5,544 nt of DNA, taken from assembly GCA_011775825.1 (NCBI GenBank), contig JAABYK010000226.1, positions 39,103 to 44,646 on the forward strand, given 5' to 3'. The position numbers and the translations under genes are program-made. Positions 1 to 5,318 of the stretch are shown in pieces. The notes beneath the pieces are model-generated. The model was not told the origin of the DNA and made no database searches. It worked only from the letters and a program-made list of their open reading frames with translations. Each line of letters opens with the position of its first letter. Position 1 is the first letter of the stretch. This DNA is from Candidatus Zhuqueibacterota bacterium (GTDB lineage Bacteria > Zhuqueibacterota > Zhuqueibacteria > Oceanimicrobiales > Oceanimicrobiaceae).

Positions 1-35
1 CTTTTTCGAAGCCTTGTTACCGGACACTATTTGGA

Positions 36-145
36 TTTGGACACAGATTGACACTGATGATCCAGATTTTGGATTGTTTTACTCACCCAAACAAGTAAAA
101 ATCAGAGGAATAATCAGCGCGAACCAGTGAACATCTGTGTCCAAA
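36..145. repeat. 110-bp palindromic (MITE-like) intergenic repeat
   Basis: The ends are a perfect 13-bp inverted repeat: TTTGGACACAGAT at 36-48 and ATCTGTGTCCAAA at 133-145. Pairing continues inward after three mismatches (CACTG at 52-56 against CAGTG at 125-129). An inner 7-bp arm pair, TTTTACT at 77-83 and AGTAAAA at 94-100, has nearly the same centre, so the whole element could fold as one long imperfect hairpin. It has no coding capacity. From memory, repeats with GGACACAGAT..ACAC..GATG-type ends are scattered in intergenic DNA of several large-genome bacteria, which fits a non-autonomous mobile or REP-like element. No clear target-site duplication is visible. Confidence 0.75.
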
Positions 146-228
146 AGTCTATGGTTTCTCCGTTTTGCAAAGTTCCGGGAGTGAATTTCGTGACTTAGAG
201 ATCTGCATCCCAATTCTTAATTTTCCTG

Positions 229-257
229 TTGACTTTATTCTTGAAAAATCGTAAATG
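229..257 (+). promoter_or_regulatory. Possible sigma70-type promoter for the secreted two-domain protein
   Basis: TTGACT at 229-234 matches the -35 consensus at 5 of 6 positions. After a 17-bp spacer comes TAAATG at 252-257, a poor -10 with 3 of 6 matches. It lies about 50 bp upstream of the start codon and outside the hairpin repeat. The host sigma factor preference is unknown, so this is only a candidate. Confidence 0.3.
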
Positions 258-304
258 CGGTTTAAGTTCATCCCGTCACTTTTAACCAATTAAAGGAGGT
301 TCCC

Positions 305-1099
305 ATGAAACGGAGATGGATAACTTTAGTTACCGCTGCGGTGTTCTTAACACTTTGCGCGTTGGGCGTGCAGGCACAAGACGAAGCGTCAAGAGGCCAA
401 CTTTTTTTAGTTGCGGAAGATGTGGTGAAACCTGCCATGGCTAACCAATACGAAGCCGCCGTGAAAGAAATGATGTCAGCGGTTGCAACACACAAACTGG
501 CCGTACCTTCTATTCATGTTTCCATGCGGGAAGATTTCCACTATTATTATCTCATCCCCATAGAAAGCGTTGCCCAGATGGAAAAAGTCGATAAAGCCTT
601 TGGAGAGTTTATCGATAAAATCGGCAAAGACAAGTGGAAAACTCTCCATGAACCTTTCAGTGGGATGCTTGAATATGAAAAACACTTCATGGCCCAAAGG
701 TCGGGTGAGCTTTCTTACACCCCGGAAACCCCAAGGCTGAAGGAAGAAGAGGCGAAATTTCTGCATTGGACCTTTTACCATGTTCAGTATGGCAAGGGCG
801 AAGAAGCCCACCAAATCGCCAAGGAATACGCCAGCCTGTTTAAAAGCAAAAATATTCCCAACGGATACGACGTTTACTGGGGCGGCATCGGTACCGAAAT
901 GCCCTTGATTGCAGTCGTCGAATGGGCGAAAGATGCGGCAGATTATTACACGCAAAACAAGAAGACACAAGAATTGCTCGGCGATGAGGGGAAAAAGCTG
1001 GCGGAAAGAGCGCTCGGCATTACCCGAAAAATTGAGCATGTGAACGGTTGGGCACGGCCGGACCTATCATATATACCCGAAGCGGAAGGAACGAATTGA
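305..1099 (+). CDS. Secreted protein with two tandem dimeric alpha/beta-barrel-like domains, function unknown
   Basis: A 264-aa protein. The ATG is well supported: AAAGGAGG at 292-299 sits 5 nt upstream. Residues 1-24 form a Sec signal peptide (positive KRR, hydrophobic core, VQA before Q25). There is no lipobox, since Cys18 is preceded by Leu, so the product is probably periplasmic or secreted. The mature part contains two similar halves, about residues 33-141 and 151-259, offset by 118-119 residues. Both begin with a hydrophobic strand (FLVAEDV / FLHWTFYHV), continue with a KE-containing helix (VKEMMS / AKEYAS), and end with the same motif (ELSYTPE at 135-141, DLSYIPE at 253-259). The strand-helix-strand pattern with aromatic strands resembles ABM/EthD-type dimeric alpha/beta barrels, so two fused copies could make an intramolecular barrel; this is inferred from the pattern only. 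No catalytic motif or cofactor site is recognisable. The gene stands alone on its strand, with its own terminator. Confidence 0.85.
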   Translation: MKRRWITLVTAAVFLTLCALGVQAQDEASRGQLFLVAEDVVKPAMANQYEAAVKEMMSAVATHKLAVPSIHVSMREDFHYYYLIPIESVAQMEKVDKAFGEFIDKIGKDKWKTLHEPFSGMLEYEKHFMAQRSGELSYTPETPRLKEEEAKFLHWTFYHVQYGKGEEAHQIAKEYASLFKSKNIPNGYDVYWGGIGTEMPLIAVVEWAKDAADYYTQNKKTQELLGDEGKKLAERALGITRKIEHVNGWARPDLSYIPEAEGTN

Positions 1100-1123
1100 G
1101 CGAGTTTGACCTCCATTGGAGTT

Positions 1124-1171
1124 ACATAAGCCGCCGGTATCTGGCACCGGTGGCTTATGTTTACTTTTTTT
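1124..1171 (+). terminator. Intrinsic terminator of the secreted two-domain protein gene
   Basis: ACATAAGCCGCCGGT (1124-1138) pairs with ACCGGTGGCTTATGT (1146-1160) over 15 positions, with a single G-T wobble, around a 7-nt loop. It is followed by TTAC and seven T residues (1165-1171). It starts 24 nt after the plus-strand stop codon. The stem also begins immediately beyond the stop codon of the convergent oxidoreductase gene (1161-1163), so it may stabilise or help end that transcript too. On the minus strand, however, no U-tract follows the stem. Confidence 0.85.
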
Positions 1172-2558
1172 GTATAAGATGTTTGCCATCTCCTTTTGCA
1201 GCAATAACATCAGCGATGGTTTCCGGCTGGTGTGCTTCAATCCAATCCGAATAGTTGCCCTGATAGCCAACCCGGCGCTGACAGGCTTCTACCTTCTCGA
1301 TCAGCGAGCGCACGTCTTCAACGCTAAGGAGGTTTTTTTCTTCAAGCACTTCGGTAATTTTCTGAATTCGTTTCTCCGTTCGCTGAGTGGCGAAACTCAA
1401 TAACCGCTGATAATCCTCCTCACGCCAGGCCAGAAACTCTTCCAGGACATGTTCGGAAACCTGTCTGCCGTGCTCCAGTGAAGCTTTTATATTGCCTTTC
1501 CCGGTCACGACATTTCCGAGTGCGAACACATGTTCATATTGTCGCAACTGCCCCGTTTCATGGTCACGCAACTCGTAGAGTTCGTGGTTCATGTTGACTC
1601 CCGGGATTGGCTCGGGAATGCTGCCGATGGAAGACACCACCAAAGGCGATCTCACCTCATGTTCGGTGTTTTCCTTCGTGTGGACTTTGCCCTTTTTTAT
1701 TTCGGTTTCCTTGAACTTCAAGCCGCCCAACTGGCCGTTTTTCTCGATGAGGCCAGAAGGAACCCGACACGCCTGAAAGTTGAATAGAAATTTCTTCTGG
1801 AAATTTTTCAGAATTTTTTCACGGGCTGCGTAAACTTTTTCTTTTCGCTCCGGGGAGGCGTCGGCAGGCATTTGCGAGAGGGGCATGTCTCGGACTCGGC
1901 GGCGATAAAAAAGTGTACAGCCCTTTAGACCTAACTGTTCGAGGGTCAAATTGTGCTCGGCCAGGACCTTAGAAATGGAAGCATGCTCCAGACTTAGGAT
2001 GTCAATATCAATTCCCCTTTTCTGTAAGGCCGGCAGCACCGTCTCCAACATCAAGATTTTCACCACATCCAGTGAGGCGAGCCCTCCACCGACAACGATG
2101 GCGCCGTCCGGGATGTCGTAATGGTCTCCTTGATAATCGCGTTCGTGGTAGTGATTGAACCACTTAACCAGGTCGTTTTGGTAAACCAATCCTTTTTCGA
2201 CAAATCGGTCTGCGCCGTCGACGGGCAGCGGTCGATCTTTCCAGGCCCCGTTTGCCAGCAAAACGCCGGTGAACCCCCAATTTTCCACTAAATCGATAAA
2301 ATCAAAATCCTGTCCTAGCCTGGTTTTCGGGACAAAAAGCACATTTGGATGGGAAAGCCTCTCATCGATTCGGCGTTCTTCCTGAGCCTGCAATTTCACA
2401 TGCCATTTGGGGAGACCGTCTTCGATCTTACCATAAGGTCGTTCGTTTTGCTCAAAGACCGCTACTTTAACTCCACGTTTGGCGAGATTGCCTGCTGCTA
2501 CGGAACCGGCTACGGCGCCACCGATAACGGCAACAAAGTGCGAGGGATGAAGTTGCAT
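1161..2558 (-). CDS. FAD-dependent NAD(P)H oxidoreductase of the adrenodoxin reductase/GltD-like group
   Basis: A 465-aa two-dinucleotide-binding-domain flavoprotein, probably cytoplasmic and moving electrons between NAD(P)H and a ferredoxin-like or other partner; the partner is not identifiable. An N-terminal FAD Rossmann motif lies at residues 9-36 (VAVIGGAVAGS, acidic E36 after the second strand). It is followed by RPYGKIEDGLPKWH (40-53), equivalent to the PxG..R.GIP segment of GltD and adrenodoxin reductases, then LLANGAWKDRPLPV (100-113). The NAD(P) motif is AIVVGGGLASLD (153-164). The C-terminal FAD contact appears as ALGNVVTGKGN (346-356), with Asn where Asp is common. Residues from about 375 to 465 form a charged, helical tail. 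There is no CxxC pair or Fe-S cluster motif, so it is neither a disulfide reductase nor a complete GltD. The ATG follows GGGGG with 6 nt spacing. The exact substrate is uncertain. Confidence 0.88.
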   Translation of the reverse strand: MQLHPSHFVAVIGGAVAGSVAAGNLAKRGVKVAVFEQNERPYGKIEDGLPKWHVKLQAQEERRIDERLSHPNVLFVPKTRLGQDFDFIDLVENWGFTGVLLANGAWKDRPLPVDGADRFVEKGLVYQNDLVKWFNHYHERDYQGDHYDIPDGAIVVGGGLASLDVVKILMLETVLPALQKRGIDIDILSLEHASISKVLAEHNLTLEQLGLKGCTLFYRRRVRDMPLSQMPADASPERKEKVYAAREKILKNFQKKFLFNFQACRVPSGLIEKNGQLGGLKFKETEIKKGKVHTKENTEHEVRSPLVVSSIGSIPEPIPGVNMNHELYELRDHETGQLRQYEHVFALGNVVTGKGNIKASLEHGRQVSEHVLEEFLAWREEDYQRLLSFATQRTEKRIQKITEVLEEKNLLSVEDVRSLIEKVEACQRRVGYQGNYSDWIEAHQPETIADVIAAKGDGKHLIQKK

Positions 2559-2622
2559 AAATAACCCCCTTTTGCTAACTTGCGCTCAACCTACATGTTC
2601 ACGAGTTTCATGGGACGTATGA

Positions 2623-2646
2623 TGCAAATCGTGATGAGAATTTGCA
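2623..2646. promoter_or_regulatory. Dyad-symmetric site in the oxidoreductase leader (possible operator)
   Basis: TGCAAAT (2623-2629) and ATTTGCA (2640-2646) form a perfect 7-bp inverted repeat around 10 bp. It lies 65-88 bp upstream of the oxidoreductase start codon and just downstream of the predicted transcription start. The geometry fits a dimeric regulator site or a small leader hairpin. No regulator gene is present in the window. Confidence 0.3.
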
Positions 2647-2679
2647 CTGGATGATAACTTCTGATGAGACTTCGCTAAA

Positions 2680-2708
2680 AAAATAGAAAGATTGAAAGAG
2701 AATTTCAA
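2680..2708 (-). promoter_or_regulatory. Candidate sigma70-type promoter for the oxidoreductase gene
   Basis: On the minus strand TTGAAA (plus-strand 2703-2708, 5 of 6 to the -35 consensus) is separated by exactly 17 bp from TATTTT (2680-2685, 4 of 6 to the -10 consensus). The -35 is one arm of a small palindrome, TTGAAA-N5-TTTCAA (2692-2708), which could be a repressor site. A start near 2672 would give a leader of about 115 nt. Confidence 0.4.
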
Positions 2709-2796
2709 GCATTTTCAATGATTGGCTGCCCTGCGGCTTTAGTCTGGAAGTTTCCAATATAACACACAAATGCCAGGATTTATTTCTAATCCGGTC

Positions 2797-3015
2797 CCAC
2801 TGCTACTGCCACTGTCCGTGCCGCGTGCCCCATTGTCCTGCTCGTTCCCAAGCTCCCGCTTGGGAACGCCCGTGCCGTGAAGCTCTGCTTCGCCTTTCTC
2901 TGTGCGAGGAAGCAGACGGTTATTGGGTGCATCCCGGCGTTCGGCGCGGACACCCCTGCCGACTTCGTCGGCGGTCCCCTCAAGGGAACATTTTTTTCCA
3001 CTGCCACTACTACTG
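2797..3015. repeat. Compound GC-rich repeat with several hairpins, framed by CYACTG hexamers
   Basis: The core (about 2815-2997) contains four hairpins. CGTTCCCAAGC (2843-2853) and GCTTGGGAACG (2858-2868) form a perfect 11-bp stem with a 4-nt loop. GAAGC-TCT-GCTTC lies at 2879-2891, and its TCTGCTTC can instead pair with GAAGCAGA at 2909-2916. GCCGAC-TTC-GTCGGC lies at 2958-2972, and CCCT-CA-AGGG at 2977-2986 is followed by seven T. The core is flanked by three hexamers on each side: CCACTG CTACTG CCACTG at 2797-2814 and CCACTG CCACTA CTACTG at 2998-3015. From memory, TCGTTCCCAAGCT-type hairpins belong to dispersed bacterial intergenic repeats. The right hexamer tract overlaps the last codons and the stop of the serine hydrolase gene. 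Confidence 0.7.
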
Positions 3016-4536
3016 ACGCTCCACTTTCTTGAAATCCAAATTGTTGAAATGGAAATCGGGGTTGGGAAGATCGATCTTAAGGCCGGTCACTTCACCGTTG
3101 GAATCAAAACGAAACGTAACAAATCCTTCGGGCAGAAACTCATCTCTGAATTTGATTCGGAAGGTGTCGTAATGCCAATGCTGCATGGCACTGACAAAGA
3201 TGTCTTTTGTGGGCACCAGCGTTAACCATAATTGGCCGTCCTTCAGTTCAACCGTGGCATCGCCGTACATTTGGTCGTTATACGTTCCCGTGTATTGACT
3301 CAAGTCCAGCGAAGGTTGGGTGTTCTTCGCACGTTTCGCTTTGCGTTCCGCCATCCGCTTTTGCTCCCCCTGTTCCCGCCTGTTTTTCAGCTCCAGATAA
3401 TATTGTGCCCAATCTTTGTCGCCCTCATTCAGAAACGTGTCCAGAATCTTGTAGCGCAAGGCATTGGGCAGACGATTCATGTCATTGGTGAGAATCACAA
3501 AGCCCAGGTTTTCTTCGGGAACGAGGGTCACTTTCGAAATGTAGCCGGGCATGCCGCCGCCGTGTTCCGCGACTTTTCGGCCGGAATAATCGAACAGGAA
3601 CCAGCCCAAGCCATACGCATAAAAATGGCTGCCAGTGTCTTTCATAAATGATGACAGATTCAAAAGCGTCTGCGGTGCAAAAAGCTGTTCAACGGTATCT
3701 TCGTTCAGCAGCCGCTGGCCTTGGTAGGTGCCGCCATTCAGCAGCATGGTGATCCAGCGAGACATCTCTTCCGCATTCGAGTAAATCGAGCCTGCGGGAC
3801 CCGGATCTTCGATGTACAACTCTCGGACTTTGCCATCCAAATGTGGATAAGCAATGTCCTGATCCTCGGTCAAGTGTTCGCTGCACGTTCTGGAATCGGT
3901 CATGTCAAGTGGGTTAAAAATACGCTCATACACAAAATCAGACCAGGTTGTATCGGACACTTCATGCACAATTTCTCCGGCAATCAGGAACATGTTGTTC
4001 TGATAGCCAAACTGACTGCGAAAATCTCTTCTGAGGGGTAAATGGCGCATCCTCCTGATAATTTCTTCATTTGAATAATCGGTTTCGTACCAGAGTAAAT
4101 CCCCGTCAAACGTGGCCAGACCGGACCGATGGCTCAAAATATCGATCATGTTGAGTTCTTTTGTGACGTAAGGTTCCGATAGACGAAACTCAGGGATGTA
4201 ATCAATGACTTTGTCTTGCCAAGCGATCTTGCCTTCTTCGACCAGCATTCCCAGGCAGGCGGCGGTGAAGGCTTTGGTGCAAGAGGCGATGTTGAACAGG
4301 GAGCGCACGGTCATGGGTTCATTCTTGCTAGCGTCTTTCAAACCGTACGCCTTCCTGAAAGTCACCGAGCCATCCTTCACAATCGAAATGGTCAAGCCTG
4401 TTAGGTCAAAATCCTTTACAGCTTTTTCGATGTAGTGGTCGAGGTTATCGTAATTGACATGGTTCTGTGCTGTCAGTGCGATCGGCAAAACGCCAATCAA
4501 TAAAACGATTATGGCAACTTTCATCGATGGTCTCAT
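3010..4536 (-). CDS. Secreted serine hydrolase, beta-lactamase (class C/PBP-like) family, with DUF3471-like C-terminal domain
   Basis: A 508-aa protein. Residues 1-23 are a signal peptide (short basic start, hydrophobic core, LTA before Q24), so it acts in the periplasm or outside the cell. The catalytic domain (about 30-370) has all three expected motifs: SxxK as S85-C-T-K88 (nucleophile and general base), YxN as Y178-Q-N180, and HGG at 325-327 in place of KTG. LSHRSGL at 134-140 is another family hallmark. A basic, helical linker (about 380-404) leads to a beta-rich C-terminal domain (about 411-506) with YTGTY, HWHYDTFR and PNPDFHF motifs, as in DUF3471. Family members include esterases, D-aminopeptidases, DD-peptidases and peptide hydrolases; the substrate cannot be told from sequence. 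Resistance to beta-lactams should not be assumed. The first ATG is favoured because AGGAG lies 9 nt upstream; the ATG at codon 5 would be too far from it. Confidence 0.93.
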   Translation of the reverse strand: MRPSMKVAIIVLLIGVLPIALTAQNHVNYDNLDHYIEKAVKDFDLTGLTISIVKDGSVTFRKAYGLKDASKNEPMTVRSLFNIASCTKAFTAACLGMLVEEGKIAWQDKVIDYIPEFRLSEPYVTKELNMIDILSHRSGLATFDGDLLWYETDYSNEEIIRRMRHLPLRRDFRSQFGYQNNMFLIAGEIVHEVSDTTWSDFVYERIFNPLDMTDSRTCSEHLTEDQDIAYPHLDGKVRELYIEDPGPAGSIYSNAEEMSRWITMLLNGGTYQGQRLLNEDTVEQLFAPQTLLNLSSFMKDTGSHFYAYGLGWFLFDYSGRKVAEHGGGMPGYISKVTLVPEENLGFVILTNDMNRLPNALRYKILDTFLNEGDKDWAQYYLELKNRREQGEQKRMAERKAKRAKNTQPSLDLSQYTGTYNDQMYGDATVELKDGQLWLTLVPTKDIFVSAMQHWHYDTFRIKFRDEFLPEGFVTFRFDSNGEVTGLKIDLPNPDFHFNNLDFKKVERQ

Positions 4537-4566
4537 CCTTCACTTCTCCTAATCAAATTTTTCTCG

Positions 4567-4572
4567 ATTGTA
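4567..4572 (-). promoter_or_regulatory. Possible -10 element upstream of the serine hydrolase gene
   Basis: TACAAT on the minus strand matches the -10 consensus at 5 of 6 positions and lies 31 bp upstream of the hydrolase start codon. No good -35 is found 16-18 bp further upstream. The hydrolase may instead be transcribed from the upstream 183-aa gene, 77 bp away. Confidence 0.2.
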
Positions 4573-4613
4573 AAGCGATTGTGTGAATTACCGTATCTGA
4601 CGCTTTCTTCGCT

Positions 4614-5165
4614 TCAGCCGGGGACGGTTGACGCTTGCAGCGAGTTCTTACGTTCGGCTTCTTTCTTGATGATTCGCAATGCTTCCCTGCGAATCCAGGC
4701 GCTGAATGGACCGATGAAAATCCAGTACACGCGGAACCGCCGGAAACTTTGTTCATCCAAACAGTGAATCCTGGTCTCCGTCACGATCTGGCTGATCGTT
4801 TCTGTCCGTGATCTCAAGTGGAAGCCACACACCGCTTTTGCGTAGCCCTCCTTGTTGAAACTTTTGAATCCTTCCGCATCGATGACTTGCAGGCCGCCTT
4901 TCAGCGTCCAGAAACGTCCCACGATTCCAAGCAGCAATTCCTGGTTCGGAATTTCTCCCAAAACGGCGAACCCAATCTTTCGCAATCCTTCCAATGTCAG
5001 CGCGGAGAGCGGCAGTCCACGTAATTTGAAGAGCCATTGAATTGGCCGAGAGCGACTCACGTCAAGGGAGCGCACCAGCTTGTAGACTCTGTCAACCGAT
5101 GAGAGGATTTCGATGTCGTGGCGTTCGGTGAACTGATATTCTGGCAGAAACTGATCGATCAGCAT
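4614..5165 (-). CDS. Conserved protein of about 183 aa, tentatively SRPBCC-like, function unknown
   Basis: A soluble protein with no signal peptide or clear membrane helix. From the ATG it begins MLIDQFLPEYQFTERHDIEI and goes on with VDRVYKLVRSLDVSRS. This resembles the start of ligand-binding SRPBCC/START-like proteins, where a strand precedes a 'vYxalr..D' helix. Further features are GEIPNQELLLGIVGRFW, a K-x-G-Y-A-K segment, TETRIHC and a C-terminal helix rich in Arg and Lys (FRRFRVYW ... IRREALRIIKKEAE). From memory, this set occurs in a widespread uncharacterised family. I infer a binding rather than a catalytic role, with low certainty. The frame is open up to a GTG at 5189, but those eight extra codons lie in and beside repeat DNA, and the family-like N-terminus begins at the ATG, so I chose the ATG at 5165 despite a weak Shine-Dalgarno. 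Its stop is 77 bp from the serine hydrolase start on the same strand. Confidence 0.8.
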   Translation of the reverse strand: MLIDQFLPEYQFTERHDIEILSSVDRVYKLVRSLDVSRSRPIQWLFKLRGLPLSALTLEGLRKIGFAVLGEIPNQELLLGIVGRFWTLKGGLQVIDAEGFKSFNKEGYAKAVCGFHLRSRTETISQIVTETRIHCLDEQSFRRFRVYWIFIGPFSAWIRREALRIIKKEAERKNSLQASTVPG

Positions 5166-5184
5166 TTTTTCTTTGGTGATCAGA

Positions 5185-5294
5185 CTCACCCCCTAAATCC
5201 CCCTCTCTTGACCAAGAGAGGGGGGCTTCTCCTTTATACTCATCACTGTTAAAAGGTCCCTTCTCTTCTCAAGAGAAGGGGGTTGGGGGTTGAG
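5185..5294. repeat. 110-bp palindromic intergenic repeat with two internal hairpins
   Basis: The outer arms are imperfectly inverted: CTCACCCCCTAAATCCCCC (5185-5203) against GGGGGTTGGGGGTTGAG (5278-5294). Two strong hairpins sit inside, symmetric about the centre. CCCCCTCTCTT (5199-5209) pairs with AAGAGAGGGGG (5214-5224) over 11 bp with a 4-nt loop. CCCTTCTCTT (5258-5267) pairs with AAGAGAAGGG (5271-5280) over 10 bp with a 3-nt loop. Neither is followed by a T-run on the minus strand, so they are not classical terminators. The layout fits a REP/MITE-like unit; from memory, CCCCCTAAATCCCCC-type ends are common in dispersed repeats of several phyla. It fills most of the 152-bp gap between two minus-strand genes. 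Confidence 0.75.
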
Positions 5295-5318
5295 TTCCAT
5301 AATGCTACCGGCAAGCCC

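Larger units (their letters stand above)
2559..3009. other. 451-bp intergenic region: oxidoreductase leader, candidate promoter and compound repeat
   Basis: This gap lies between the start of the oxidoreductase gene and the stop of the serine hydrolase gene, both on the minus strand. Its left part (about 2559-2790) is AT-rich and holds the oxidoreductase leader and promoter candidate. Its right part (about 2797-3003) is GC-rich, repetitive and full of hairpins. Open frames across the GC-rich part on both strands read as low-complexity Arg/Pro/Ser/Gly-rich peptides and are not supported as genes. Confidence 0.6.

Noticed and set aside
1..126. End of an upstream plus-strand gene
   Set aside because: Frames entering from the left edge run into the hairpin repeat and stop by about position 126 without recognisable motifs, so a gene tail cannot be supported.
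305..376. Lipoprotein signal on the secreted two-domain protein
   Set aside because: The only Cys in the signal region (Cys18) is preceded by Leu and lies within the hydrophobic core, so it does not make a lipobox; VQA-Q fits signal peptidase I.
476..1039. 187-codon minus-strand open frame
   Set aside because: It lies antisense to the secreted two-domain protein, which has a signal peptide, a strong SD site and a terminator. The antisense product has no recognisable motif.
2977..2997. Hairpin plus T7 as an intrinsic terminator
   Set aside because: The T-run follows the stem only on the plus strand, where no gene lies upstream. For the minus-strand hydrolase the run is A-rich and precedes the hairpin. 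The 4-bp stem is weak.
2786..3225. Overlapping open frames on both strands in the 2.8-3.2 kb region
   Set aside because: They read through the hairpin repeat and give Arg/Pro/Ser/Gly-rich peptides of the kind dispersed repeats produce when translated; the longest also runs antisense into the hydrolase gene.
3232..3651. 139-codon plus-strand open frame
   Set aside because: It is antisense to the serine hydrolase, whose C-terminal motifs are clear. The translation has no domain and no suitable SD site.
3010..4536. Antibiotic-resistance beta-lactamase
   Set aside because: The SxxK/YxN/HGG pattern with a DUF3471-like domain is typical of the broad serine hydrolase family, most members of which are esterases or peptidases.
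5185..5294. CRISPR array or terminator pair
   Set aside because: There is only one unit, with two different hairpins and no regularly spaced direct repeats. No U-tract follows either stem on the transcribed strand.
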